From positions 632,784 to 696,783 of the forward strand of contig NZ_QXML01000002.1 in the NCBI RefSeq assembly GCF_003583985.1: a stretch of 64,000 nt of DNA, in the 5' to 3' direction. The translations under genes were made by a program, and so were the position numbers. The stretch comes from Algoriphagus lacus. Lineage in GTDB: Bacteria > Bacteroidota > Bacteroidia > Cytophagales > Cyclobacteriaceae. Every line of letters begins with the position of its first letter. The stretch's first letter is position 1. The notes below the pieces were generated by a model that worked only from the letters and a program-made list of their open reading frames with translations, made no database searches and was not told the origin of the DNA. This document shows positions 9,528 through 18,066 of the stretch, piece after piece.

Positions 9528-11078
9528 ATGCAATTCAATACAAAATACTTTGCAGCAATCGCCCTGACCTTGGTCATGGGTTTGAGCAGCTGCGACAAGG
9601 ATTTCGAAGAAATCAATGTCAATCCAAACAGTCCGGAGAAAGTATCTTCCGCACTCCTTTTGCCTACTGTGATCCGAAGCACGACCAGCGAAATCGCCGG
9701 AAATGCCTGGGGATATGGAAACGTGGTCATGCAATACACGGCCAAAATCCAGTTTACCAATGAGGACCGCTACAACTGGGGACCTCAGGGAAGTCCGTAT
9801 GGTTCTTTTTACAATGCCCTAAGAGACATCAACAACATCATTGAGATTTCCGGTGAAGCCAAAGAGCAAAACTATGTGGGCATTGCCAAAGTGATGAGGG
9901 CGCACCTGTTTTCATACATGACGGATGCCTACGGCGAAATCCCATATTCTGAAGCCATTCAGGCCAAAGACGGAGTAAACTATCCCAAGTTTGATTCGCA
10001 GGAAGCAATCTATGCAGCCATTCTTACTGAATTGGAAGAAGCAAACAGCCTCCTCGGAACCACTGCTGAGCGGGTGGATGGGGATATCCTTTTCAATGGA
10101 AGTGTGATCCGTTGGAAAAGATTCGCCAACTCACTTCGGTTGAGAATTTTGATGAGACTGTCTGATCGGAAAGATCCTTCGGCTGCCATGCAGGCCATCC
10201 TGAACAATCCGACTCAGTCGCCAATTTTCACCGGTACCAACGAGGAAGCTGCTTTGCAATACCTTGGCGATGTGCCCAATCAGCACCCGCTTTATACGAA
10301 TCGTTCAGGTTCCTTCGACGAATACAGACTGAGTGAAAAATTGGAAGGCACACTGAAAGATCTGAACGATCCAAGATTGTTTGCTTTTGCACAACCAACA
10401 ACCGACTCCAAAGCCGGAGTAGTCGGAGCTGTGACAGCATATGAGGGTGTGCCAAATGGTCTCGGTGATGAGGAAGCACTTCAGTATTCTCCTTCAGGAG
10501 ACAAAACAAAAGGCGGATCAAATTTCCTTTCCAGGGTCGGCCTATTGTGGGCTTGCCAAGCCTGTACATCTTTGGCTAATCCAACCGGCTATCAGGCAAT
10601 CCTGATGAGCTATGCGGAAGTTCAGTTTATCCTGGCGGAAGCAAGAGAGCGGGGATTCATCACTGTCGGATCGGCTGAGGACTATTACAAAAAAGGGATT
10701 CAAGCTTCGGTGGATTACTACCGAGCCCGCTACACCTTTATCAATCAACCGAATATTGCCAGCAAGCTGGTTTTGGATGAAGCATACTTTGCTCAGCCGA
10801 AAGTGGCTTATACCGGTACAAGTCAGGAGAAATTGACCAAAATAGGAACCCAGAAATGGTTAGCGCTTTTCTTCAGTGGAATGGAAGCGTGGCACGACTG
10901 GAAGCGTACAGGATATCCGGATATCAAGCCGGGTCCGGCAGCTTTTATCAACACGGTTCCGGTGAGATTTATGTATCCGGGAAGTGTACAGGCCTTGAAT
11001 GAGGAAAATTACAAAGCTGCAGTAGCCCGACAGGGTGCTGATGCTATTACTACCAAAGTGTGGTGGGATGTGAAGTAA
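9528..11078 (+). CDS. SusD/RagB family nutrient-binding lipoprotein
   Basis: 516 residues. The lipoprotein signal has lipobox LSSC (Cys22), followed by a DKDFEEINVNPNSP segment typical of the SusD-like_2 group of RagB/SusD proteins. The body is alpha-helical with TPR-like segments (for example YGEIPYSEAIQ and AILTELEEANSLL). SusD proteins cap the SusC barrel at the cell surface and bind the substrate. The gene lies 37 bp after susC on the same strand and the two are surely co-transcribed. Confidence 0.94.
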   Translation: MQFNTKYFAAIALTLVMGLSSCDKDFEEINVNPNSPEKVSSALLLPTVIRSTTSEIAGNAWGYGNVVMQYTAKIQFTNEDRYNWGPQGSPYGSFYNALRDINNIIEISGEAKEQNYVGIAKVMRAHLFSYMTDAYGEIPYSEAIQAKDGVNYPKFDSQEAIYAAILTELEEANSLLGTTAERVDGDILFNGSVIRWKRFANSLRLRILMRLSDRKDPSAAMQAILNNPTQSPIFTGTNEEAALQYLGDVPNQHPLYTNRSGSFDEYRLSEKLEGTLKDLNDPRLFAFAQPTTDSKAGVVGAVTAYEGVPNGLGDEEALQYSPSGDKTKGGSNFLSRVGLLWACQACTSLANPTGYQAILMSYAEVQFILAEARERGFITVGSAEDYYKKGIQASVDYYRARYTFINQPNIASKLVLDEAYFAQPKVAYTGTSQEKLTKIGTQKWLALFFSGMEAWHDWKRTGYPDIKPGPAAFINTVPVRFMYPGSVQALNEENYKAAVARQGADAITTKVWWDVK

Positions 11079-11100
11079 TTTGCTGTAATTTATGATGATC

Positions 11101-11141
11101 AAAACCCGCTGTTTGGGCACAACCGGACAGCGGTTTTCTTT
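11101..11141 (+). terminator. Terminator or attenuator between susD and the phosphatase gene
   Basis: AAAACCCGCTGT pairs with ACAGCGGTTTT (one bulged C), followed by CTTT. It sits 22 bp after the susD stop and 20 bp before the phosphatase start. It should reduce read-through, so the downstream gene may be expressed at a lower level or from its own promoter. Confidence 0.75.
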
Positions 11142-11162
11142 AACCCCCAACAGAATTTAAAA

Positions 11163-12257
11163 ATGAAAAAGCTCAGGTTCCTTTTCGTGGCAATGTTTGT
11201 GGTTTTTGCCCAAAATGCCTTTTCCCAAAACTCAGCCTACAAAACCGAAAATATCATCCTGATTACCTTTGACGGATTGAGATGGCAGGAACTTTTCAAA
11301 GGAGCAGATTCCCTGATGATCGATGATACTGGATTGATCGATACACCGGGTTCGCTCCTAGAGGATTTCTGGCATGAGGACCCAAGCGTTCGAAGGCAAA
11401 TGCTTTTCCCGTTCTTTTGGGGTACGATAGCCAAGCAGGGCCAACTTTACGGCAACCGGGCCTATGGCAATCTGGTCAACAACAGCAACAACATGTGGTT
11501 TTCCTATCCCGGTTACAACGAAATCCTGAGCGGATTCGCTGATGACGAACGGATCAACAGCAACTCCAAAATCAATAATCCCAATGTGACCTTGCTGGAA
11601 TACCTGAACCAAAAGCCTGAATTCAAAGGAAAGGTGATGGCTTTTGGCAGCTGGGATGTGTTTCCTTACATCGTCAATGAGGAGCGAAGCGGAATTCCTG
11701 TCAATGCTGGTTTTGACAAAGCGGAGGGCGATGACCTGACGGATGTGGAAAAGACAATCAACCGTCTTCAATCCGAAATCAGAGGTCCTTGGGGAGGGGT
11801 TCGATTGGATCCGTTCACGCAGCATTACACACTGGAAGCCATCAAAAAGCATAAGCCAAAAGTACTCTACATCGCTTATGGAGAGACAGACGACTGGGCT
11901 CATGGAGGCAAGTACGATCAGTACATTTGGTCGGCCAAGCAGACGGATGCTTTCATCCGGGAAATCTGGGAAACAGTCCAAGCCGATCCGCAGTACAAGG
12001 ACAAAACAACCATGATCATTACCGTGGACCATGGTCGCGGTACCAGCAAAACCAGCTGGAAGAGTCATGGGACTTCAGTGCCGGAAGCAGATCAGATTTG
12101 GATGATGGCCATCGGGCCGGATACGCCTGCAAGCGGTGAGATGAAAACTCAGGGGCAGTGGCATTCCGCGATGGTAGCCCGTACCATTTTCCAATTGCTG
12201 GGTATGGAATATCCGGACTCCAAAGCGGCACCTGCTGTGAAGGAAATGATCAAATAG
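11163..12257 (+). CDS. Secreted alkaline-phosphatase-superfamily hydrolase
   Basis: 364 residues with a signal peptide ending near FSQ (residue 22). The metal-binding motifs of the alkaline phosphatase/phosphodiesterase/sulfatase superfamily are in order: the first Asp in ITFDGLRW (about D37), a likely nucleophile in the SYPGYNEILSG segment, Asp and His in GETDDWAHGG (about 240-246), Asp-His in VDHGRG (about 289-290), and a late His in QWHSAM (about 333). The likely nucleophile is a Ser or Tyr rather than the Thr common in NPP-type enzymes, which is worth noting. It should be periplasmic or exported. Next to SusC/SusD it probably releases phosphate or processes the imported substrate; whether the activity is phosphatase, phosphodiesterase or sulfatase cannot be told. 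Confidence 0.85.
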   Translation: MKKLRFLFVAMFVVFAQNAFSQNSAYKTENIILITFDGLRWQELFKGADSLMIDDTGLIDTPGSLLEDFWHEDPSVRRQMLFPFFWGTIAKQGQLYGNRAYGNLVNNSNNMWFSYPGYNEILSGFADDERINSNSKINNPNVTLLEYLNQKPEFKGKVMAFGSWDVFPYIVNEERSGIPVNAGFDKAEGDDLTDVEKTINRLQSEIRGPWGGVRLDPFTQHYTLEAIKKHKPKVLYIAYGETDDWAHGGKYDQYIWSAKQTDAFIREIWETVQADPQYKDKTTMIITVDHGRGTSKTSWKSHGTSVPEADQIWMMAIGPDTPASGEMKTQGQWHSAMVARTIFQLLGMEYPDSKAAPAVKEMIK

Positions 12258-12288
12258 ACTGATAGTACCTTCCTTATTTGAAAGAAAG

Positions 12289-12340
12289 AAAAGTGGTAAG
12301 TGATAAGGAATAAACATCTTCCCTATCACTTACCACTTTT
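12289..12340. terminator. Strong bidirectional terminator
   Basis: A near-perfect stem of about 15 bp pairs AAGTGGTAAGTGATA with TATCACTTACCACTT. It is flanked by A and T runs on both sides, so it can end transcription of both the phosphatase gene (+) and ssb (-), which converge here. Confidence 0.92.
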
Positions 12341-12363
12341 CCATTTAGAGGATAATTGGAATC

Positions 12364-12711
12364 TCAATCCTCTTTCTCCTTTTTGCCCATCAGGAGAAAG
12401 TCATTGACCACGATCTCGGTGATGTACTTTTTCTCCCCGTTTTTGTCGGTGTAGGATCGGTTGGTGAGCTTGCCCTCAATTCCGATCTCGGAGCCTTTGT
12501 CGGTGTACTTGGACAGGACTTCCGCCTGCTTGCCCCAGATGACCAGGTTGTGCCAGGTGGTTTCGGTGATCTTTTCACCTTTTTGATTTTTGTAGGTCTC
12601 GTTGGTGGCGAGTGTGGCGTGTCCCACGGCTTTGCCGGACTCGAGGGTTTTGACTTCGATTTTGGCGCCGAGGCGGCCGATGAGTTGAACTTTGTTTCTT
12701 AGCGCATTCAT
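12364..12711 (-). CDS. ssb: Single-stranded DNA-binding protein (short form)
   Basis: 115 residues from ATG 12711 (MNALRNKVQLIGRLG). An upstream in-frame ATG exists, but the region before 12711 does not resemble the family. The OB-fold landmarks of SSB are present: VQLIGRLG, ATLATNETY, TTWHNLVIWGKQAE and KGSEIGIEGKLTNRSYTDKNGEK. The C-terminus is short and acidic/basic (KKEKED) and lacks the usual DDDLPF tip that recruits partner proteins. It is therefore probably an accessory SSB, a type common in Bacteroidota, rather than the main replication protein. Confidence 0.9.
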   Translation of the reverse strand: MNALRNKVQLIGRLGAKIEVKTLESGKAVGHATLATNETYKNQKGEKITETTWHNLVIWGKQAEVLSKYTDKGSEIGIEGKLTNRSYTDKNGEKKYITEIVVNDFLLMGKKEKED

Positions 12712-12993
12712 GATGTTAAAAGTTTGATTGTGAAAGATTTGATTAATGTTTTCGCCAGAGGCTTGTTGATGAACCAAAGTTGGGAGGTGGGGCAAAAAGA
12801 AGTCGGTTGCTAAGCGCTTGTATTCGATTGTAGTCGTTTGCTGTCGGATAATCGGTGAAACCGAGCCGGAATGGGCTTTTTTATGCAAGAGGGAATTAGT
12901 AGGTTGGGGTGAAGTAATTAAAAAACACCAACATCTAGTTCACAAGGCCTTCCAAGTCAAGATTTCTGACAAAAGAGTTTCGCAAACACAGAT

Positions 12994-13005
12994 GTTACCT
13001 GCAAG
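12994..13005 (+). repeat. Cassette-like boundary core (GTTA-NNN-GCAAG), copy 1
   Basis: GTTACCTGCAAG lies 25 bp before the start of the DUF695/RraB gene. The same core, GTTA-NNN-GCAA, precedes three other unrelated genes at the end of palindromic elements (14069, minus-strand 61364 and minus-strand 63423). Here only the right edge of such an element is recognisable. Confidence 0.5.
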
Positions 13006-13030
13006 CGTAGAACGACACAACATCGAGACA

Positions 13031-13918
13031 ATGACCAAGAACTTAATCATCGGAATAAATATTTTAGCACTAACAATAACAGCATTTTCAATGGGACTTT
13101 TTGACAAATTATTCGGCAAGACAAATCCTTCTCAACCGACATCAACTTCTCAACCCAAAGTTGGACATCAAGAAGAATGGGAGTTTTATTTCAGTAACGT
13201 AAACGACAAGTTAGGTTCTCTGTTTGTTGACCTTGGACTTCGAAAAGTTGCACCAATGACAGATAAGCCAAATGTTGTTTGGGTTTCTATTAAAATGAAT
13301 AATCCAAGAGAAGACGGACTTTCATCTCAAGAAGAAAGCGGAACACTTGGCGACATTGAAGACGCTTTGGTAGACAAGATTACTTCTAAACACAACTCAA
13401 TTTATGTAGGACGACTTACATCAGCCGGTGACAGAGATTTGTATTTTTATTTTGGCGACACTACACTTTACGACAAGACAATTTCAGAAGTTATGGTTGC
13501 TTATCCAAAATATCAATTTGACTTTGGCTCAAAGGAAGACAAAGAATGGGGTGGCTATTTTGACTTTTTATATCCACTACCGCAACAATTTCAGAGTATT
13601 CAAAACCGACGAGTAATTGAACAATTAGAAAAAGGCGGTGACAACCTGACAAAAGAAAGAGAAGTATTTCATTGGATTTACTTCAAATCGGAAAGCGACA
13701 GAGAAAATTTTTTAGAGAAAATTAAAAATGACAATTTCTCAATCGTAAGCAAAGACAGCGACAAATCTTGGGGAGAATTTGCTTACCGACTTCAAATAAA
13801 ACGAATTGATAAGGTTGACCAAAACAGTGTTGACGAATACGTTATTTATTTATGGAAACTCGCTAATGATATTGGCGGTGATTATGACGGTTGGGAAACA
13901 TCAATTGAAATGGACTAA
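13031..13918 (+). CDS. DUF695 and RraB-like domain protein
   Basis: 295 residues from ATG 13031 (MTKNLIIGINILAL); longer in-frame starts exist but run into the upstream boundary element. A hydrophobic N-terminus (about 5-20) may be a signal or anchor. Residues about 45-185 look like DUF695 (EEWEFYFSNVNDKLGS, RDLYFYFGD). Residues about 190-290 look like the RraB fold, known from regulators of RNase E activity (HWIYFKSESDRENFLEKI, YRLQIKRIDKVD, YLWKLANDIGGDYDGWET). The base composition is clearly more AT-rich than the neighbours, and the gene sits between cassette-like elements, which suggests acquisition. The RraB role is a family-level guess. Confidence 0.72.
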   Translation: MTKNLIIGINILALTITAFSMGLFDKLFGKTNPSQPTSTSQPKVGHQEEWEFYFSNVNDKLGSLFVDLGLRKVAPMTDKPNVVWVSIKMNNPREDGLSSQEESGTLGDIEDALVDKITSKHNSIYVGRLTSAGDRDLYFYFGDTTLYDKTISEVMVAYPKYQFDFGSKEDKEWGGYFDFLYPLPQQFQSIQNRRVIEQLEKGGDNLTKEREVFHWIYFKSESDRENFLEKIKNDNFSIVSKDSDKSWGEFAYRLQIKRIDKVDQNSVDEYVIYLWKLANDIGGDYDGWETSIEMD

Positions 13919-13923
13919 CTATG

Positions 13924-14079
13924 ACGACAGACAGAACGCCAGCAGGTAACAGCACCTACCCAAAAGGCGGGGTTGCGTGTTTCAAAGACAGTTTAGTGGT
14001 TAATCAAACATTAGTTTTTCAAATCAAGTTTTGTGGTAAAAGTCCCGCCCTTCGGGTAGCTGCAAAACGTTACCAGCAA
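13924..14079 (+). repeat. Palindromic cassette-like element A
   Basis: A ~150-bp non-coding element between two AT-rich genes. It starts ACGACAGA...CCAGCAGGTAACAGC and ends GCAAAACGTTACCAGCAA, 8 bp before the next start codon. GC-rich internal arms (GGCGGGG and CCCGCCC) allow a long hairpin. It aligns over its whole length with the element at 61354-61506 (opposite strand), sharing GACAGTTT, GTGGT, TTTTGTG, CCGCC and GCAAAACGTTA at matching positions. Confidence 0.7.
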
Positions 14080-14087
14080 TTTTAAAA

Positions 14088-14627
14088 ATGAAAGCACTTC
14101 CTATTCCATCAGACTTTAGAAAGATTTACAAGCATTGGCAGACGCTACAGACAGTTGAGAATCAATATAGCTTGAAAGATTGGATAGGCTGTATAAGTAA
14201 TTGCAATGTCCTTATTGAATCTATGGAAAATGATTTTTTTGGATATTATTATCGCGGACTTTGTAATATTAAACTTAGGTTTTTTGAGGAAGCATTATCC
14301 GACCTAGAAAAATCTAAAATTAACCTTATGAAAAATAAGTTTCCGAAACTTATGAAGGAATACAATCAAGATGTTGAGCTTCGAATTGCAAATTTATTTC
14401 GAAAAGAAAGGAAATATAATTTAGCATTGAAGCGAATAGATTTATTGTTAAAAGAATATCCTGATTATTTAAATGGATATAAAGAAAAAGCGGGCATCCA
14501 AACTGATATGGACAATTTACAATCAGCTCTTGACTCAGTAAACCAAGGACTTCTAAACTCCCCAAAAGACCAGGAACTTTTGAAATTTAGAAAAACATTG
14601 ATTTATAGTTTGACAACCAAACAATAA
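14088..14627 (+). CDS. TPR-like helical protein of unknown function
   Basis: 179 residues with no signal peptide. The sequence has the helix-pair pattern of tetratricopeptide repeats: SLKDWIGCISNCNVLIE, YYYRGLCNIKLRFFEEALSD, KYNLALKRIDLLLKEYPD, and NLQSALDSVNQGLLNSPKD. Such repeats normally bind other proteins. The gene is AT-rich and begins 8 bp after element A; a second palindromic element follows it. No partner enzyme lies beside it, so its role is unknown. Confidence 0.72.
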   Translation: MKALPIPSDFRKIYKHWQTLQTVENQYSLKDWIGCISNCNVLIESMENDFFGYYYRGLCNIKLRFFEEALSDLEKSKINLMKNKFPKLMKEYNQDVELRIANLFRKERKYNLALKRIDLLLKEYPDYLNGYKEKAGIQTDMDNLQSALDSVNQGLLNSPKDQELLKFRKTLIYSLTTKQ

Positions 14628-14673
14628 ACAAGAATATAATAAGCATGAAAAGATAAATACTTAAAATAAAAAA

Positions 14674-14810
14674 AGCTGGTAGCATCACCTAAGAGCAAGC
14701 GGGCGGGAAATGCCAAATTAAAAGTGATTACCTATAATAAACCTTGGTCGTGGCGGACAGGGGGTCGGGGTTTAAAGCCCGCCTGCTCTTAGCCTTGACC
14801 GTTACTTCTC
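14674..14810 (+). repeat. Palindromic cassette-like element C
   Basis: It starts CTGGTAGCATCACC and ends near GACCGTTACTTCTC. Its arms CTAAGAGCAAGCGGG (14689 onward) and CCCGCCTGCTCTTAG (14778-14792) are inverted repeats. Size and layout match elements A and B, although the sequence is more diverged. It separates the TPR-like gene from the acetyltransferase. Confidence 0.6.
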
Positions 14811-14841
14811 AGATCAAAGCATAAACAACTGATTTTTTCAA

Positions 14842-15297
14842 TTGATTGATTTTCAAAACCTCGAACTCGTAAAATATACCGATCGGCATCGGGCCCAGTT
14901 GCTCGACGTATGGGAGAAATCGGTTCTTGCTACACACGACTTTTTATCGCCGGAAGATTTTCAATCGATCAAAGCATTTGTCCAAACGATCGATTTCAAT
15001 GCGTTGGATGTTTACTGCCTGTTACAAAGTGAGGAGGTAATAGGCTTTTTGGGGGTAGCTGAACACAAAGTGGAAATGCTTTTTCTTTCTCCGGATCATA
15101 TCGGAAAAGGATTTGGAAGAAAAATGATGGACTTTGCCGTTAATGAGTTGAAGGCCGATCTAGTGGATGTAAATGAGCATAACTCTCAAGCGGTTGATTT
15201 TTACAAAAAATATGGGTTTGAGACCTATGAACGCACAGACCAAGACGATCAAGGGAAAGATTATCCCCTGCTAAGGATGAAACTTGCTAATAAATGA
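14842..15297 (+). CDS. GNAT family N-acetyltransferase (YjaB-like)
   Basis: 151 residues, starting at TTG 14842; no ATG fits. The GNAT fold is clear: motif A (MLFLSPDHIGKGFGRKMM) binds acetyl-CoA, followed by VNEHNSQAVDFYKKYGF. The ATHDFLS segment near residue 30, the NEHN...FYKKYGF run and the ending R-x-D-x-D-D-x-G-K-x-YPLL are also features of Escherichia coli YjaB as I remember it. The acetylated substrate is unknown. The gene follows cassette-like element C and ends with its own terminator. Confidence 0.85.
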   Translation: MIDFQNLELVKYTDRHRAQLLDVWEKSVLATHDFLSPEDFQSIKAFVQTIDFNALDVYCLLQSEEVIGFLGVAEHKVEMLFLSPDHIGKGFGRKMMDFAVNELKADLVDVNEHNSQAVDFYKKYGFETYERTDQDDQGKDYPLLRMKLANK

Positions 15298-15349
15298 GGA
15301 TCAATAGCCTCCTTGGCTAAAAAAAATAAGCCTGAACACCCTGCCGCCG

Positions 15350-15381
15350 TTTCCCGTATTTCACGGGAAAAGCCTTTTTTT
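15350..15381 (+). terminator. Terminator after the acetyltransferase gene
   Basis: TTTCCCGT pairs with ACGGGAAA around a 5-base loop, followed shortly by a run of seven Ts. It lies about 50 bp after the GNAT stop codon. Confidence 0.75.
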
Positions 15382-15463
15382 GAATCAGTTTTTTAGCCTG
15401 ACGAAGGAAAATTAACCTAAGCAATATTTTATCGGGAAGGCTTAAACCGAAGACCAAAACGCC

Positions 15464-16156
15464 ATGACAGAACTCATCGATCTCAGTCAGGAGATCTACG
15501 CAGGAATGCCGGTTTACCACGGGCTGCCCGAAGTCCGAATCAGCACCCACGCTACCCACGAACAATGGGACAACATCCCCAATCCGGAAACCGAGACTCC
15601 AAGCGTTCTCAAACTGGAATTGGGCGAACATACGGGCACCCATGTCGATGCACTCAACCACATGGGAAGGCAGTTTGTCGGACAATCCATCGAAACCATG
15701 CCCCTTTCAATGTTTTATACCGAGGGGATTTGCCTGGACTTTTCGCACAAGGGTTTGCTGGAACTGATCGAACCAAATGAGCTGGACGAAGCCTGTCGAA
15801 AAGCGGACCTGGAGATCAGAAAAGGGGATACCGTGCTGCTTTGCACAGACCATTACCGGAAACACTTCGGAACGGATAATTGGATCCATGGTCCTGGGAT
15901 TTCTGCTGCTGCAGCACGCTGGTTGGGTGAAAAGGGGATTTCCGCTTTTGGGGTGGAAACTCTTGCTCCAGGAGTCCCGAAAGTCTCGAACAAGGAAGTT
16001 CACCGGATATGCGGAGAACTGGGCTTTACCCATTATGAAAATATGGTCAATCTTCACCGCCTGATCGGTAGAGGTCGGTTTCGCTTTATTGCTTTTCCGC
16101 TTAAAATCCGGGGAGGAACTGGTTCTCCTGTCAGGGCAGTGGCAGTTTTTGAGTAA
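15464..16156 (+). CDS. Cyclase family protein (kynurenine-formamidase-like)
   Basis: 230 residues with no signal peptide. It carries the metal-binding signature of the cyclase/KynB family, HTGTHVDALNH at about residues 52-62, preceded by IDLSQEIYAGMPVYHG at the N-terminus. Asp in TVLLCTDH and the late VSNKEVHRI segment also fit. Family members hydrolyse N-formylkynurenine, isatin or related amides, or act in polyketide cyclisation. No tryptophan-pathway gene is nearby, so the substrate stays open. Confidence 0.87.
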   Translation: MTELIDLSQEIYAGMPVYHGLPEVRISTHATHEQWDNIPNPETETPSVLKLELGEHTGTHVDALNHMGRQFVGQSIETMPLSMFYTEGICLDFSHKGLLELIEPNELDEACRKADLEIRKGDTVLLCTDHYRKHFGTDNWIHGPGISAAAARWLGEKGISAFGVETLAPGVPKVSNKEVHRICGELGFTHYENMVNLHRLIGRGRFRFIAFPLKIRGGTGSPVRAVAVFE

Positions 16157-16439
16157 TGGAAATTAATGGGGATTTCTCCTGAGAATCCTTCGGATTGGAT
16201 TAAAGTAGTACAGCTGGTAGGTGAGGATAAATCCAGTGGGAAATAATGGACACCAATACGAGAAGCGACTTGACCTGCTTGTTATTTGAAAAGAAAAATA
16301 TCAAAAATTGTACGATTCATTCTTTCTGAAAAAAAGAAGCAACAGCCCGAAACCAAGCTTTTTTAATTTTGTTGAACTTAGGAACTTGGGTTAGTTTATG
16401 AATAAAGGATAGAATGCTGGCAATCAGATTTTAGTTTAA

Positions 16440-17261
16440 ATGGATTTCAACCTCGACTGGCTTCTTTCTACCGACTACGCGCAGCCCAAAAACTTTGTGG
16501 TGATCTTGACCATTCTATTGGCTGGGATTTTTTTGAGGTACCTTGCCCTGGCCTGGATTTACCATGAGTTGGTCTATAAAAAATTAGGAGAGGCAATGCC
16601 TTATCGAAGGCTGCATGAGCAGATTCGGCTGCCTCAGGTGAGAACGGAAATCTGGTATTCCTTCCTCGGGGCCATCATTTTTGCTTTTGCCGGAAGCTTG
16701 ATTTTGATCTTTTGGCAAAGGGGTATTTCCCAACTTTATACCCAGCTCACTTGGTGGGATCTGTTGTGGATTCCAGCCAGTTATTTCCTGTCACTGTTTA
16801 TCCATGAGACCTATTACTATTGGCTTCACCGCTGGATGCACCAGCCGAAGGTGATCCGGCATTTTCACCACATTCATCACAACAGTCTTTATACGAGTTC
16901 CTTCACCTCGTTTTCATTCCACCCGATTGAGGGGGGCCTTCAGGCGATCTTTTTGCCGGTGCTGATTTTGGTCCTTCCCATGCATTTTTTGGTGATGATT
17001 GCGTTGCTGATTACCATGTCGGTGACGGCGGTGATCAACCATGCCGGAGTGGAAGTTTATCCTAGCGATGCCTTGCGTTCGCCGTTTTTCCGCTGGATGG
17101 TGGGCGCCACCCATCATGACCAGCATCATCTGAAATACCGCTGCAATTATGGCCTCTATTTTACCTTTTGGGATGTGTGGATGAAAACCGAGGATGCCGG
17201 ATTTGAGAAGCGATTTGAAGCGCATACGGTTTCTCAACCAAAAAAGGGTGAGTTGGCCTGA
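16440..17261 (+). CDS. Sterol desaturase / fatty acid hydroxylase family membrane protein
   Basis: 273 residues with about four membrane segments. It has the histidine clusters that bind the di-iron centre of this superfamily: HETYYYWLHRWMH, HFHHIHHNS and ATHHDQHH. It therefore probably hydroxylates or desaturates a lipid chain in the inner membrane. The 283 bp before it show no other gene; the sigma-factor promoter lies about 140 bp downstream. Confidence 0.9.
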   Translation: MDFNLDWLLSTDYAQPKNFVVILTILLAGIFLRYLALAWIYHELVYKKLGEAMPYRRLHEQIRLPQVRTEIWYSFLGAIIFAFAGSLILIFWQRGISQLYTQLTWWDLLWIPASYFLSLFIHETYYYWLHRWMHQPKVIRHFHHIHHNSLYTSSFTSFSFHPIEGGLQAIFLPVLILVLPMHFLVMIALLITMSVTAVINHAGVEVYPSDALRSPFFRWMVGATHHDQHHLKYRCNYGLYFTFWDVWMKTEDAGFEKRFEAHTVSQPKKGELA

Positions 17262-17399
17262 ATCAACCTTCAGTTTTTTATCCGAGTTGGTTCGTTTCGC
17301 AATACATTGTCTTCCCCATTCAGGCTTTCCCGATTTTTTCGGAATCAGCTCCTCCTCGTTTGGACTGCCCAATAATTCCAAAAAGAAATTTAGCCAGGG

Positions 17400-17429
17400 C
17401 ATAGGGGTACAAGGTCCTTGAGTTGTCCT
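17400..17429 (+). promoter_or_regulatory. ECF-type promoter of the sigma factor gene (regulon motif copy 1)
   Basis: CATAGGGGT, then exactly 14 bases, then TTGTCCT. The same two boxes with the same spacing occur before the genes at 20955 and 22362. The layout (GG-rich -35, GTC-containing -10) is that of ECF sigma promoters. This copy is 52 bp before the sigma gene start and suggests autoregulation. Confidence 0.75.
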
Positions 17430-17481
17430 GTTTAAAAAGAAACCAAAACCGTATCTTGCACCGAATGCATTTTTGATCTCC

Positions 17482-18066
17482 ATGCAGGTTCCGGAAAACG
17501 AGGTTTTTTTAGAGATAAAATCAGGACAAGTCCCTGCCTTTGAGATGCTGTTCAAAACTTACTACCAGTCCTTGTGCCGCTATGCCACGACTTATCTGAA
17601 AGACCCGGATGAAGCAGAGGAGATCGTGCAGGCAGCTTTTATTGGGATTTGGGAGAAAAGAGCCAGCATCTCCATCGAGACTTCCATCAAATCCTACCTC
17701 TATCGGACCGTCAGGAATTCCTGCCTGAATGAGCTCAAACACGAGCAAGTCAAGCAAAAGTACTTGTCTTCGAAGCTTACGGAGGAGGAGAAAACTACCT
17801 TCCCTGCAGATCAGGAAGCCATTCACGTAGAACTGGAGGAAAAAATCCGTCAGGCAATCGGACGCTTACCGGAGCAATGCCGTCTGATTTTCACGATGAG
17901 CAGGTTTGAGGAATTGAAATATCAGGAAATCGCGGATCAGTTGAATCTCTCTGTCAAAACGGTCGAAAATCAAATGGGCAAAGCGCTGAAGCTCATGCGA
18001 ATTCACCTGAAAGAGTATTTGCCCTTGATTGCAGTATTAATGAACCGACTATTGGAATTAGGATGA
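17482..18066 (+). CDS. ECF RNA polymerase sigma-70 factor (Bacteroidota FecI-like group)
   Basis: 194 residues from ATG 17482; an in-frame TTG lies 9 bp earlier. Region 2 covers roughly residues 20-90 (FEMLFKTYYQSLCRYATTYLKDPDEAEEIVQ, with IWEKR), and region 4 has the HTH near the end (YQEIADQLNLSVKTVENQM, residues about 147-166). It directs RNA polymerase to a small set of promoters and is held by the FecR-type anti-sigma factor that overlaps it by 4 bp. A matching promoter lies just upstream and in front of two downstream genes, so the regulon is probably local. Confidence 0.94.
   Translation: MQVPENEVFLEIKSGQVPAFEMLFKTYYQSLCRYATTYLKDPDEAEEIVQAAFIGIWEKRASISIETSIKSYLYRTVRNSCLNELKHEQVKQKYLSSKLTEEEKTTFPADQEAIHVELEEKIRQAIGRLPEQCRLIFTMSRFEELKYQEIADQLNLSVKTVENQMGKALKLMRIHLKEYLPLIAVLMNRLLELG

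Noticed and set aside
13924..14079. True integron attC site
   Set aside because: The outer cores do not fit RYYYAAC and GTTRRRY and no integrase is in the window; called cassette-like only.
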